The notes under the pieces: model-generated
What the model saw: the letters and a program-made list of their open reading frames with translations, nothing else
Told to the model about the DNA's origin: nothing
The model's database searches: none
Source of the DNA: Hydractinia symbiolongicarpus
Taxonomy: Eukaryota; Cnidaria; Hydrozoa; Anthoathecata; Hydractiniidae
Direction: 5' to 3'
NCBI RefSeq assembly: GCF_029227915.1
Contig: NC_079875.1
Location: 15,741,001-15,805,000, forward strand
Length of the DNA: 64,000 nucleotides
Made by a program: the position numbers and the translations under genes
Shown: piece after piece, positions 12,915 to 27,200 of the stretch
Numbering within the stretch: position 1 is the first letter of the stretch
How the letters are laid out: every line of letters starts with the position of its first letter

Positions 12915-15257
12915 TATATGATGTGGCTAATGCTGCGCTGGCACGCATATCAAAATGGAAAAGAATCTCTGGTGACAGGATGTCATTTTACTTGAGGAAC
13001 CTTTTTTAAATTTTGTTAACACTGCCTATAGCTATATAGGAGCAGATAAAAAGTTCTCTCCATAAATATATATATAGCTAACGTATAATTTTCTGCTTGC
13101 GAACATAGCTAGGGAATCGTTTCCGCTTCGCAATTCTTTATATAATAATTACAAAATAACTTTAAAAAACTTTTTAGGTATAGAGACATATGGGCTTTAA
13201 AAAATAAAACAGAAGAAAAAAAACATTGACCTGCACAATCAGTTCCCAACAACTCCCTCCACCATTTACGATGTTTACCCGTGTCTTGTTTGTTCAACTT
13301 TCAAAACGACTCGCTTACACCGTCGTACCCAGGGTATCTTTTACCTTTTCTGACGTCAGAACAGAATACGATGCCCTGGGGATGAGGTTAGTCCCGTCTA
13401 CCCCGGATTTTATGTTTTCTTCTTTGAGGTTTTTTGTAAAACAATAACACAGAAATTTTATACTTAAAAAATTGCAAATGCCTTTCTTACGGTCCGATTT
13501 GAAAAGGTTTGCACGACGAATCCTTGTCAACGGCCGGAGCTCCTCTATATATCCCATGTTTACGATCCAAGCTCGTTCCCGGGGCTCTTTTTCTCCTACT
13601 GACAATCTCAGGCAACAAAATAACAATTCCTTAAAATCAAAATGTGTACTAAAAAATTGCAACCTTCGTATCCTTTTATTTTAAGTCTTTTTTTGGTCCT
13701 TGATGTATTAAAAAGGAAAAAAACGGGAAAAATCAAAGCCGGTAAGAACGGTAAAAAATCAGTACCAAATACACCTTTCGAATTTTATAAATTATAATAA
13801 CGTCAACCAAAATTTTATAATGGTTTTGTGCTCTTCAAATAAGTATATTCAGATAGAATAATAAATTATCATGACAAAAATAAAGTTTTTAGAGCAGTAT
13901 AATATTCTGATTGGATTTTACTTAAATTTAAAAAAAAATATTTTTTTTGAAAACGAGGCTATTCTTAGGAAGCTCAGCTACATGAAGGGTTTGACCGTAA
14001 CTTTCAGCTCGGAATTGAGGCACACGAAGAGAAATATTTACGAAATTAGGTAATTTGTTACACCTTTTGGTAAGGAACTTAAGGAAAAGAATCATTTTTA
14101 GTATCGACCTCTTTAATTGAGTTTGGCATAATTAGGAAATTCGGGAAAGGTCTATTTAAATCACCGAGTCCAACACCAACTAATCTTATGGATACATAAT
14201 TTACTTCGATTACGTAGCTACTAATATCATTTTATTCTTTTCTCACGAATAACATGAAGATAAATTTTGTCTCCATGACTTTTTGACTCTTATCAGCGCT
14301 GAGCTTATTGATAGGTCTGGCGATCGAGGTTGCATGAAAATGTCCGCTAGAACAATTCTTAAAAAAAAACTCATGTGTACGAAATGTTAACATGATACGA
14401 CTTCAAAAAGATCAGTTACAGGGCAGTGGTTATCATAGCCTAAAGAAAAGCCGAACAGATAGAACGAATAAGAAAACTGCCTACTTCTTCTACATGTTCA
14501 TTAACAACAGTAGCGTTATATTTATCTCGGTTAAATGCTCTACCATAAAGCAAACGCCTCCCACGCAAATTAAAAATACGCAGTCTCGGCTTTTTAATTG
14601 ACTGAATTTCAATTTTATTATTTACTCCTAACATAATATACAATTGCGTTTCTATAAAGATGATTGCACTTAAAGTGCTTCATGTTTTTCATATATCTAT
14701 CCTATCTCATGTACTCTCCCTTCGTAGTCAAACTGCAACCGCATGCTGAAAGCATTTGAATAAAATTATTTAATTTTCAAAAATAAAAGAGTGATATTCT
14801 ATTGTAAGTTCGAAGAAAATTCAGACCAAACGATGTCACATATGAATTATAATTTACAATTAGGAATTATGTATAAAAAAAGCAGAAAAACGTAGTGTGT
14901 AAAAAATGCAAACGTTTCCTGTTTCTTTTTGTAGCTAGTACCAACCAAAAAGCAAGTTACCCCCCCCCCCCCCCCCAAAAAAAAAAAACAACAACAAAAA
15001 AACAAAACACTTCAAGAGTTTGGTTAACAAAGCAACAGGAAACATAATATCTAAATCAGCATATTATTAAAACTAGAATCGGGGAACATTTCGAAAGTTA
15101 AAAATTTCGAAATTTTAAAACTGATGTGACAAAGATTTTGTCCAGAAAAAGTATTTCTGGCAATGTATCCGAAAGCAAGATAAATAAAATTGTGTATAGG
15201 TAGATATGATAATATAAATAAGTTATATATAATAGTCATAATAAACTAATCCATGGT
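12915..15257. other. Intergenic; repeat remnant and a C17-A12 homopolymer
   Basis: About 13316-13600 is relatively GC-rich and carries low-information ORFs on both strands, with phrases such as CCCTGGGGATGAGG and GCTCGTTCCCGGGGC. It looks like an old dispersed element. A run of 17 C followed by 12 A lies at 14960-14988. No gene is recognised. Confidence 0.5.
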
Positions 15258-18200
15258 TTAAACTAAACCTTGCAGAGTGATTTGTGATTGATGAACGAAC
15301 AGAGGACTGGATTGTTGTTGTTGACTGAAGTATTCAACCTAAGGAAATAAATATATAAACAAAAAGTGAATTTAATAATAACACCAATAAAAAATATTAA
15401 AGTAATTTTATCTTCTCAAGTGAATGAAAAGAAAAATAAGTCTAGTACATATTCGTTGCAGTTCGGTTGTTAGGGTGTCTACTTAGTAATAATCACTTAT
15501 TTCCTGACATAGCGAACAATTCTATATTATTAATCGTTTAGAAATAGATAACATACAGTTTAATACTTTCCAATATATTAAAAAAAAGACAGCTTGCCTT
15601 TGACCATTCTGAAATTCCTAATTCATTTTCCTGACATTTACACTAAAAATACCGGTCTTTCCAGTGGATACCCTGGGTTGCTTTTTCAACCATTTATTTC
15701 AGAGACAAAGTACAACGGCGTCAACCAGTAGCTATTCAAAAAAAAAATAGTTTTAACTAATCACAATGAATAATACCTTGTTTGTGTCTTGTTTATCTTT
15801 TGAATTATAACCGCTCATGGGTAGCAACATAAACCTTGGAGGGTTGGGGACGAGTTGTACGACGCTATGTTCTTCTTGCGATAAGGAAGAAATTCGTGTC
15901 GTGCTAACTTGTAAAGAGTGTTTGTTCAAACTGGATATAGAACCAAATATTAACTAAAAAAATAGTTGATAAAAACTTTAGCAAAACAAAACTTTTTTCT
16001 GGCGTGCGCTATTAACAACAACACGCTTGGAGTTGTTTATATTCTTTGGATGCAATAAATGGCCTCCAAATTTTTTTTCATGTTAGACATGTTTATAAGA
16101 AACACGAGGCTGAGATGAAATATTGACACAATTTAAAAGTAAATTGACAGAGCTCTTGAAAGAAAGGAATTTAAGGATACAAAAAAATGGCCAGGCTCTA
16201 TAAATGTTCATAAAATCGTTTTTAAAGTAGTCAAAAAACAAAACATCCAGGTCAACAAGGAGGTTCAAATGAAACACTACAAAGCTGGAACTCGCTGGAT
16301 ACGATACATTACTTTTTATACTTATGCATCTATTAACCATGCGCTTTTAAAATCACTCGATCGGTTCACTCAAAGCGCCTAGTGCTAGGCTTAGAAAACA
16401 AGTTTAGAAATAAGCGGATATCGAGCCTAAACCCGATTCCAAAAAACAATTGGAGTGTTTAGACTTACCGAAGTTCTTTGAAGTTGTCGTTGTACGAAAG
16501 TATTGATGTGTGGGGTGAATACGTCTAAGTCAAAGGGATCAACAAATTTCTCTAATTCGTCAATCAACTTATTTGCATGTTGTCGATACTTTACCAGCGC
16601 CTAAAAAGCCCATAAAACTTGATAAAAATGTCTGTTTGGCAGGATTTTCATGTATGTAGTAAGTATGTAGAAGTAAGATTAGTTCTTTTCACGTGCAATG
16701 TTACTATGGATAAATCCAGTAGCTTTTTTCAAAATTATTTATCAAAAGTTTAAATTTCTCTAGTTTTAGGATGCCCGCTCTAATCGCGAGAGAAAATCCT
16801 GAAACACTAATATTTACGTTTTTTTTTCATTACCCAATTAAATTGTTAGGGTCAGGCGTTAGGCTGCTAATAGTATATTTCTTTTTTTTGCCTCACCTTA
16901 CTACCTGATATTTTACCACCACAGTACTGCCATCGTAAACACAAAAGTCAATTTTATTACTCTCCTCAGTAGTCCACAAAAATGTATGCAGGGGAAGGGA
17001 TGTGAAATATAAAGGTTATCAAGCAAGTTCCTAATGTTCGCCTCGGTACAACGCCTAGACCATAAATGCAGTGGATTGGAAACGATTATTTAAGAATGTA
17101 AGCAAATTAAATTTCAAAAGAACACTATTGAAAGCATCTCTTAAACCAAAAAAAAATCCCTGGGCAAAAAAACATCTAAATCTTCCAGGTGTCTTGATTT
17201 TCCTAGCCACACTGACCTAAAAAACAAAACAAATAATATCTACCTCATCTTTTGCGTCAGTGTTTCCGCCAAAGATCTTCGAAACAAACTTAACATCGAA
17301 TATCATTTGCAACGCTTTATTTTGAAACAATACTTTTTGTTTCAGTTCAGTTACAAACGACTCATGGGAGGAAAAGATTGATTCGCCAATGTTGGTTAAA
17401 AGCGAACTGATTGTTTGCCTGTTAAAAAAGAGACCGTGTTACTTAGACGATAAAATGCTTTAAAAGATTTGTTTCTCCTTGCACTGATTACAGGATGGCT
17501 AAATTATTTACCAGTCTCAAGTGCTTTTCCCAGAATGAAACCTATTTCCCTTTCGTGCGAAAAAGCATAAAACTGTCTAAATCCCCTTTAAACATGAAAA
17601 CTCGCATTCAACAGAGTGACTGAAATAAAAATACACCTCATCAAATTTACAGTCAGCTCAAAGATTTTTGCTTAGGATGTAGGTATATTTTTAATTCGGT
17701 TTACTATATGAAATAAGCAAGTGGTGCATGATTTGATTTTAACAAAGCCGAAATTTAAAACGGGAGGAATCACATATACCGACATGTGATTTCTTCGATT
17801 TGTAAAACACGACTTTTCTTTTGGTTAACGTTCCATCAGAGCATCTCAAAAATTTCCCCAAAGATATCAAAATCCCAAAAATATTTGAAATTAATAAGAT
17901 AAATATATAATGGAGAAGAAATAGAAGAAACAAAACTAGCGCAAGTTACATACATACCTGTCCATTTTACTTCCGCCGACACGATGAAACTCTTCCGCAA
18001 GTCGATACAGCAACGATGACAAATAAAACGAAATCTAGCAGAAAAAAATAAATTGAAAACATTCAGATCAAAGTTGTTTGAAATGTTCTAATAATCAAAC
18101 ATTTCTGTATGCTTTGGTCTGAGAACAGAGGGTTCAAAGTTCAACTTTCCCCATCGCGGTAAAAATATAAAGATGGTATCTTAATTCCGAAATCACATAC

Positions 18201-21200
18201 TGTGCGTGTTCTCTCTAGAGCTATAAATAAAAACACATTGGTTACTTCGTACCTGTGCAGGTACTCTTATATTTGATTTGACTTTTTCTCCACTTTCATT
18301 CTCCTCTTCGATTGTCACATCTTCCCAGTTTGTCGTGGCAAACAAAGTCAGATCTTCTGATGATGAAAGCATTTTTTGAACCAAGGAAAGCGTAACGTTC
18401 GCTATCCACTTTGTCCATAGAGAGAAACCAAATCTACTTTGCTCAGCGAAGTCATCCTCCATTGTTTTGAAGCCTTCTGTTTTCTTGGTTAAATGTTTTC
18501 GACTCAGCTGTCGTGAAATTTGTCGTTTTAACTGGGGTTTGTTCAGATTGGAATCGTACTCGATGACTTTCGGTATGTTATAACACAAATCTGGGACACC
18601 AAGGCAAAATCGACTTAGAAACGTAGCTCTAAAACAAAACAAAAATATATATAAATGTAGGTGCAACAAAACTAACTAACATGGTTCTTCTCGCAAATTT
18701 GAAACCCGTTAGTTTAGCCATAATATAATTTCAAAAAACCATACTTATCCAGCTCTGCAGTAGCTGCTATCGCATCATCTGTGTTCACACTTCCCAACTT
18801 CTTCTCAACCTCGTTCAACATAGTGTTTATATTTTTGCACAGCTCTTTTACTTTTTCTGTAAAAAGTGAGTTCAAACTCTCTTTCATGATATTCGCGTCA
18901 CCGTATTTTTCGAAAGGGTCTTTTTGGTTAGGGGCGACATCTTCGGAATCAAAAATTAATTTTTGTACCTGTAAAGGAAACACAGTTTCTATCACGAATT
19001 TTGCTTCGTTTTTTTGTTACAAAAAATATTTGCCATTTCACTTTTCGAAATAAATGGGTGACATTGGCAGATGGTTTGGTAAGGGAATGAAAGTTGGTGA
19101 GAAAATGACAGTTGTCATGGAAGATAGCCACAAATTTAGGATCAAGAAAGATGGGACCTTGAATGACAGAACACTATATAGTATTTATACTCTTGTACTG
19201 ACTACTGACAATTCGAAGATGCAACCCTTCGGGAAAAGCAGAAAGGTCACCACTGCACATCAGCAGGGATAAAGCTGACATTCCAAGAATCTCTGGGAAT
19301 AGGTGTAACACATTAGCAAACAAGGCATCACTCTCCAACATCGAAACATATGTTCATGTCCTTTTGAAAAACCCACAAAAGCTCAAACTATGTTAACCAC
19401 AGAAAAACAAATCCTGCACATTGTACGTGAAACAGCACAGCAAATACTGAAACAACACCAAACAGAGGACTCTTATTTCAAGAGCATCCTCCACTACTTA
19501 CATCTTTTTTTATAGCTCTCCTTCTTCTTTCATTCTCATCCAACTTATCTTCATCGGGTTCACAGAAAAAGTGCTTGACGTCTATTAAGATGGAGTGCAA
19601 ACTATCGTTTAACTGAACACACAGCCTATATAAAAAGTATTAATTTTGTAAAAAAAACAATATTTAGCATGGCTGACCATACAGTAAACGCATAAATTTT
19701 GTTCTCTACCTTTTAATAGAAGGGGTGAATGATTTTACTTTCAAAGAAAGCATCCCTTCAACACCTTCAGCATTCGTGTCCAGCAGTGAAGAAAAATCTT
19801 GTGGAAACTCATGCCATGTAAAACCGTTCAGATCATGGTCCCAGCATGAATCGTCTATACCGTTCTGTGAGTCGTCCAAATGCACCAGAACGTCATGTAG
19901 ACTGCCAGATAGTACAGAAAAACACGTGGAGAATTGTTTTTCCAAAATAATCTAGGAATGAGAAAAAAGAAAAAAAGGTTACTTAAATCTTCGATATTAG
20001 TTAGCTCCTATTAATTTAATGTGAAGATTGTCACATTCAAAAGATGACAATTTTATCCACTTGATGGAATCAGAGTATATAATACCCTACCTTACCAGAC
20101 AAGATTGTTCCTCACTATTAAAAAAATTGTCACTTTAGTCTTACTTTTATTTTTCTGATTAGGCAATATGGATATTTCAGCCCAATTCAAAGAAAAAATG
20201 GCGCCATGTGTGAAAAATGGAAATGTTAATGTCACTGACATTTGATATCTTTTTTTGTTTATTTTAATAACTTTCATTTCAACACAAAACAGGAAAATTT
20301 TAGTTGCCATCATGATGCACGTTTTTTTATCCCTTACCTCAATTTTAGTTAAAAAAAAGATGTTGACAGCAGATAATTATGACCATTTTAAGCAGAGGCA
20401 AAAAACGGCAAATAATATAGTAATATACCCTACCTTGGCTCGTTCTACAAATAGAGGTCGAAAGAATTCATCCCAAATTGATAATGAACGGTTCAAGCAC
20501 AAGCGACAGTATTCTTCCCAAGTTTTCTCCTTTTCCTCATCATTCGCAGTTTCCTTAATAAAACAAGTATTACTACTTTTCTTGCTGTTAAAAAATTATT
20601 ATCCTAAAATGGCTGTTTCAGGGTGCCTCAGCTTCAAAGTTTTCAGTCACACTCCATAAATGTTTTATAATTTTTTTTTAGGATATTATTCATTAGCCCT
20701 GCTCAGTATGTTTGTGAACAATTTTTGTAAAATAAAATAAACGTCAGCATTTTGAAATGAAGATGCACAGAATTTGTTAATTTTTGCGTAGTAACAGGAA
20801 ATATTGGATAGTACAAAGAATAATAAAGTGTAAAATTATAAGTAAAATTTACCTAGTAAAATATAGCCTTTATTTAATTTCTTTGATGCGCTGCAGTTTT
20901 TTTGTGAATTACATTTTTTTTGCACACATAGTGAAATCTGACAACAATTTTGTTACTTATTTTAAAAAACCTAAGAAAAAGCATAACACAAGAAAGGGTC
21001 TATTTTTTAAATTGATGTCAAAACGAGGATTTAAAATTATTTAAAACTAAGAACTTTTCCTTTCTTCCTCTACATACTATAGCAATCTTCTGATATAGAA
21101 TGTTAAGTTTCAACTCCTTATGTAACCGTATAACAATCTCTAATTTGGTCATCATCTAACAAACTAACTTAAACTTACATTCTCAACCAAAGTGTCCGAT

Positions 21201-24200
21201 CTAAGTAGCTCGAACACAGCATCACGTATAACAGCAAGGCCTTTAATGTTGTTGACAAACGACAGTAAATTCTTAACACCGTGATGTACATCTTTGATAG
21301 ACCTATACAAAAATTGTTGGTAACTACTTTAGACTACTTGTTAGTTGGTTTTAGCATTTCATGAAAGTATTCAAAATAGTAATTCAACAATTCGAAGAAA
21401 ATTATCCTTTGAATTTTTTTAAAAGGTGTTTTCAGTTGAATTTTGAGATGAACGTTTACATTCTCTAAGGAAATTAACCTTATTTAAATAAAAACCAATA
21501 TACATATATTACAATGAAATAATATTGGCCTGTTTCTATAACGGCTTCCGTTCTACAAAAAAAAAATACTATTCTGGTGATGTCGAAATATGTACCATAT
21601 ATAAAGGTAGCGGAACTATAAGCGTCGCAAAACATACAGGAAGTAGTTTCACTAACATTAGGATCCATCGACAGAGATGAAAAGACTGAATGACTCCTCG
21701 AAAACACATGCATATAGACGTGATAAGCGCAAATCACGTCTAACGTTTTATTTTAGCTATAATTATTGAAAAAATATGTTTGTGCTTTTCAGAAATAATT
21801 TCAGAAAGCCGAACATAGAACTTTCGACACTTGTCACCTGTAATGAAAGTTTATTCCAAAAATTTCTAGTCTGAGTTTTTTCAGTTTTAATTTCGTCAAA
21901 TTGTGATTCAAGAAACAAAACATACCCACTTAGCCATTCAATAGCATGCTTTTGAAGATATGAAACAGATATGGAAACAGGAACATCACGCAACTTTGGT
22001 ACAAACTCTGAAATAAAATAAGAGAAGTAAGACATACCACCACAACATATTTGAACAACAGATTGGTTCGAATACTAAAAAGGTAACACTGTGACTCCTT
22101 TACCCACTTTCATTAGAACTACGTAAGCAGCTTTATTTAATACAAAAAGAATTGTTTTAAAACTGCAATTGCTGACAAAATAAATGAAACAAAGGTATTT
22201 TTTCTGTCGTTTTTTTAACATAGACAGCAGGGCCAAATAGTCAATAGTCGGTTGTAAAGGCACCACTTTTGCACACACGTAGGTTAGGTGGACAGCATTT
22301 AAAGGTAAAGATTGGTGGCATTTTCTATCCCTCCCACACAACAACATAACTCAAGCCACGAATACTGTAGTAGAGACTTACTCAAATAACCCAGGATCGT
22401 AACTCCTAATTCCAATATGAACATTCATGAGTTCAAAATGTACGACTTCAATATAGAAATAGTGTATGTAATCACTTGGTGGCAACAAACTTCGAAATTA
22501 GGCATCTTGTCTATGTTTCAAGGTCTTTTTAGTAATAGAAAAGTGCAATGTTTTTTTCCACAAGGATGGTAAAACAATCGTAAAGCTGACAAAACAGATA
22601 TTATAACCACAAAAATAATCTTCTGTCCATCTACTTGAAAAAATTGAATCTTTAACAAAAGGTTTGAATAGTATACACAAAAAGTTATCCCAATGCTAAT
22701 GTGTATTTGCCCAGCTGGTAGCAGTAGAGAGTTAAATCCAATGAATGTTATGTATACATTTACTGCTGCTTCACTTTATCATCACTGCTTATCATATCAT
22801 CCTTTTTTACTTATTTTTATTTCATCTATACAAAATTTCCATACATCACCAACAAAACAACATAACTAGAAAACAAACCTGAAACAGTTGGTGGTAAGTA
22901 GCGCGAAACTGTAAACACATCAACATCATTACCGAACAGTGTTTGAAATACTAAACGTAAAAAAATATGTCACCTAGTTTTTAAGCCTAAAAACTGAAAA
23001 AGAAGAACAGGATAAACAACCAAGAAAATCATCTGACTTAACAAGAGAATATTGAAACAAACCAAAACACATTATTTCGTTAACTCACAAGGTGTTGTAT
23101 TGGGGCCTTTCTGTGCAGTAATATTTTGTAGAACCTTGTAGAACAATGGTTTTGCATCTAAACACAAAACACACTGTAGTAGTAGACATACCGTAAAAAC
23201 AAGCAAAAAGAAAACAGCATAAGGCAAAAATATTTTAATGGCACTTTTTTAACAATTAAAATTATTTTCTTTTTATAAATGAAACTTTTATTAAGGACAA
23301 ATCCCTATCTGAATTTAAATTTAAAGGTTTTGCCATAAATTTTTTTTGCCCATGTTAATTTAAAGTGCATCAAGTTAAATACAAAAGGACTTTGGCTAAT
23401 TAACTAATAACACAGGAAAGATATAGTGTTATATCATGTTTACCTTCAGAAGTTTTGCTCTCACTAGAATAAAACAGCGTTATCATTTGTTGAATACTCA
23501 ACCGTAGCATGTAAGTGATGTCGCATATCTGTTTCTTTACACTGATAGCTAAATGATAAAATTACAACAATACACAAACTTGCGTAAAACACAAACAGGT
23601 AAATACTTAAAATGATAAACTGGACTGATACTTACAGTGGAAACTTGAGTGAAATACATCTTGTATTGCAGACTAAAACAAAAACGAACTGTAAAAAACA
23701 AACATAAGAATATACAATGTTATTCTCTCTTGTTTCTCGCCTTTAATTGACTTCTTACCATTTTCTTATGTTTTCTTATATTTTAAATAACACATGTTTA
23801 TTATTGGGTACATGGTCGTAAGTTGAAAATGATTTGGAAGAGATGACTAATATAAAATTATCTCACGAAACAAAAACAAAAATAAAAATAAAAAAAACAG
23901 AATTTCTAAGCTGCATTGAGTGACACAGAATTACTAACAAGAAGATAGGCAAATAATATAACTTAATTATAACAAGAGAGAATGCCTAATGGTTAGTGCA
24001 ATTTCCTTTCCTTTAAGGGGGAACTACACAAGACAACATTGACAACCATGCAACGTATGTAAATACCTTTCTTGCCATCAAAAACTCTGTGAACATTTGT
24101 CGTGGTGACAGATTGTCCAGCAATGATATGCAGCAAAGACTTTCAGATAACGCCTAAAAGAAGTTACGTAAAAACACATTCATTAACAAACTAAAGAAAA

Positions 24201-27200
24201 CAATGTAGTGGTAACACAACAACAATTGTTACCTTATCAGGAAGTGTGGCTTCTTTAAGTGATGTTCTGCCACCCTAGTAAAAGAGTACAGCTGTAGAAA
24301 AACTGAGAAAACAATAATGCACTGAGAAATAATCATCGTGTAAGTTTGGCTTACCTTTAAAATGGATGGTTTGAAGTGACTAATGGCTGCCCACTGGTGG
24401 TGCAGAATGGGAAAGGAAGCCTGGAGAAAGTAAGCAAAATATGAAACATGGTTGACAACTGCAGCCACATCAATTAAATTTAAAAGAAGTATTTTGCTAA
24501 TCAGGTTTTCATTTTCAGGCCTTAAAAATGGTAAAACAAAAAAAACAGTAAAGAGAAAATTTTCCTAGAACTTTCTTCAAAATTTATCTCTTATAATAAT
24601 ACGGAGTGTATGTGACGGTCATAGTGGATATCGTTATTTTCCTTTAAAGTCTCCGAAATTTCCTTTGAAGTTGCCGAAAAAAGTATGTCTCAAATGTTAA
24701 ATTTTATGACGTTATGGCGCGACGTCAATAACACTACTTTAACGTCAATATCTTATATTAAATTAATGAAGCCATTACAATGCACTTAAAACTTTGAAGC
24801 CAAATAACTTGGAAACGAGGTGGTGACGTCAATGATTTTTCACCGGGTGGGTAGCTAGGGACCCCCAGGACCAATTTGGGTAACTTTTCCAAACCTGGGT
24901 CCCCAAATCTGTTTCGGAGTGGACGGGTTGATGACGTCATCAAAAAACCTTCAAACCCTAATATCTCTGCAACCGTTTGTCACAAGTACATGATCCTGTA
25001 CATTTTCTTGATCAGCGTTTCAAGATCTATACAATGAAGGCAGCAGGAATTCAAATCTCTCAAAAAAATTTTTATCTTCGGGTCATTCCTGACGTCAGCA
25101 AAATTTTTAAACCCTCCTATCTCAATAACCGCTCATCAAAAGCACATGATCATATACATTTTCCTGATCAGCGCTTTAAGCTTTCCACAATAGAGGCAAC
25201 GTGAAAACAAAATTCTAAATTTTTTTTAGTGGATGAGTTGTTGACGTCATCAAAATTTTTATCCTGCCTTGGTGGATTTTTCCACAGGCCTTATCGACTA
25301 GTTAAGCATATAATACAAAAGAGTAAATAAGATACTTACATAAACATCTCTGTTTTGTCTTGATTGTCCAACATTAATATTCAAGCTTCTATTCACAATG
25401 TGTTGAGAAAACAAGTATAACTGAGCAGCAAGCAAATATTGATGTGTATCCAATGCACTCCAAATCTTTGAAAATAGTATATACCAATATTTTAATAGAA
25501 AATACAACATTACATTCTGTCTGTTGTCCAGAACACAATATTTAAGTACCAATAAATGTTGCATGGCTTATTTTTTATGCACTTTATTAGATTCTCAAAA
25601 CTCTATGTAATTGGAAAAACACTAGCATGCACTACTGAATTATTTATTATTTATTTTAATTTTAAAAACACAAGATGCAATGGTCAACACAAAACGGTTA
25701 AATCATAATTTTCAGACAATTTTTAAATCAGTCTGCTTACTTTTTCTGGCGTATCCACAAGCAAATCCATTTGTGTAGCCAAGGAATAAAAAGCATGCTC
25801 TTTCGATCTATGATGAACATAAAAATTAATAAATGAAAACATGTTTTACAGGACACTATTTTGCATACGTTGGCTTACACAGTCGGGGTTTAGTTTGGTT
25901 GCACAACTAATGTTTAAAAAACTGAGGATGAGGCTTTTAGAGGCATTGTAAGGTTAAAGATGCGGACCTTTATCATACTTGTTAAAAAAGAAATAATTTC
26001 CCCCTATGCAAATACCCGTTCTCTAATTGCCCAAACCCCGTATTCTACTTTGGTACCAGGGTGTATGGTGACACATACTTTCATCTCTGAGATATTCAGA
26101 ATGAGTATAAACACTACATGTCTAAGCTGCCTCAGCACGAAGTGAAACCTCAAAAGCTTAAAAAAATACAACACATTTTAAACTTTCAGTTAAAATAGTC
26201 TAACTTAGTATCAAATTTGGATTTTTATACTATAAAATCACAAATTAAAAATTTACTCCCACAAGGTATGTAAAACTGTTAAATTTGGAAAAATAAATTT
26301 ACAAAATTCAAAGTTTTGTACAGAAAATAATAAATAAAGTTCTTCACATTAAAATAGCACCCATGGTAAAATGAATGTTGTTACAATAATATAAGTTGCC
26401 TTTTTTTTAATTTTGCAGAAACATTTAGCTGTGTAGAGGTGTGTCAATATTCACTACCTAGGCTATTAAAATATGGATAGCTTTTCTTCACCACTCAGTA
26501 AGCTAGAAATGTCAAATCTTTTAATTTGGCCAAAGACATACAATGCAATTGCAGCCTAAACTTTAAAGGGAACCTGAGGTATAAAATGATGTTGGAGTTA
26601 TATTATAGAGCTTAAAAGTTGGTTAACAAGTCTTTTTAAATCATCCAAAAAGCTCTCTTCGTTCTCAAAGTATTTACATTTAAAGAATTTCAGATTTACT
26701 TAAGTAAAGCAAATTTTCACATTTTCTGTCATCCGTAATTTTAGACCAAATAAGGGATGTGTAGTCAAACTTTATCAATGCATAAATATTGTAAAGGTGA
26801 ATTGATTAACACTTTTTTTGCAAAAATTAGTTAGTAAAGATAGTGCAGAAGTGACTGTGCAGCGCTGAACTTTAAGAATTAAAGTCAATTATTTAACTTT
26901 TAACTATTAAAGAACAAAGGTCATCTTTTTTTACGTACAACTGTGCTTGATACACAAGGACTAAGAATGACAACAAACAGCGTTCGGAAATTAGACACAG
27001 CAGGATACAGTAAAACGAGGCTCAGGAGAAGATAAGAGTAGACAGTAAAATGATCATTTTTGGTCTGACGAAAAGGTAAAGTAATAAACTGACTGATCCT
27101 GTAACAAAACTACGAGTCCAAGGCAAATCCACAATTAATTAACGACAACCTTAGGTAAAACAATTTTAACAATTTTTTTTTTAAAAAAAATTGTTAAAAT

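Noticed and set aside
13315-13662. 115-codon ORF on the minus strand
   Set aside because: Overlaps comparable ORFs on the other strand in a stretch resembling an old dispersed repeat. No domain or splice support.
18193-18252. Extension of the COG1 exon ORF past its donor
   Set aside because: Homology ends at VPAQ exactly at the GT donor at 18252; the following residues are intron read-through.
19054-19272. 72-codon plus-strand ORF between COG1 exons
   Set aside because: Lies in an intron between two phase-consistent minus-strand exons and has no recognisable family.
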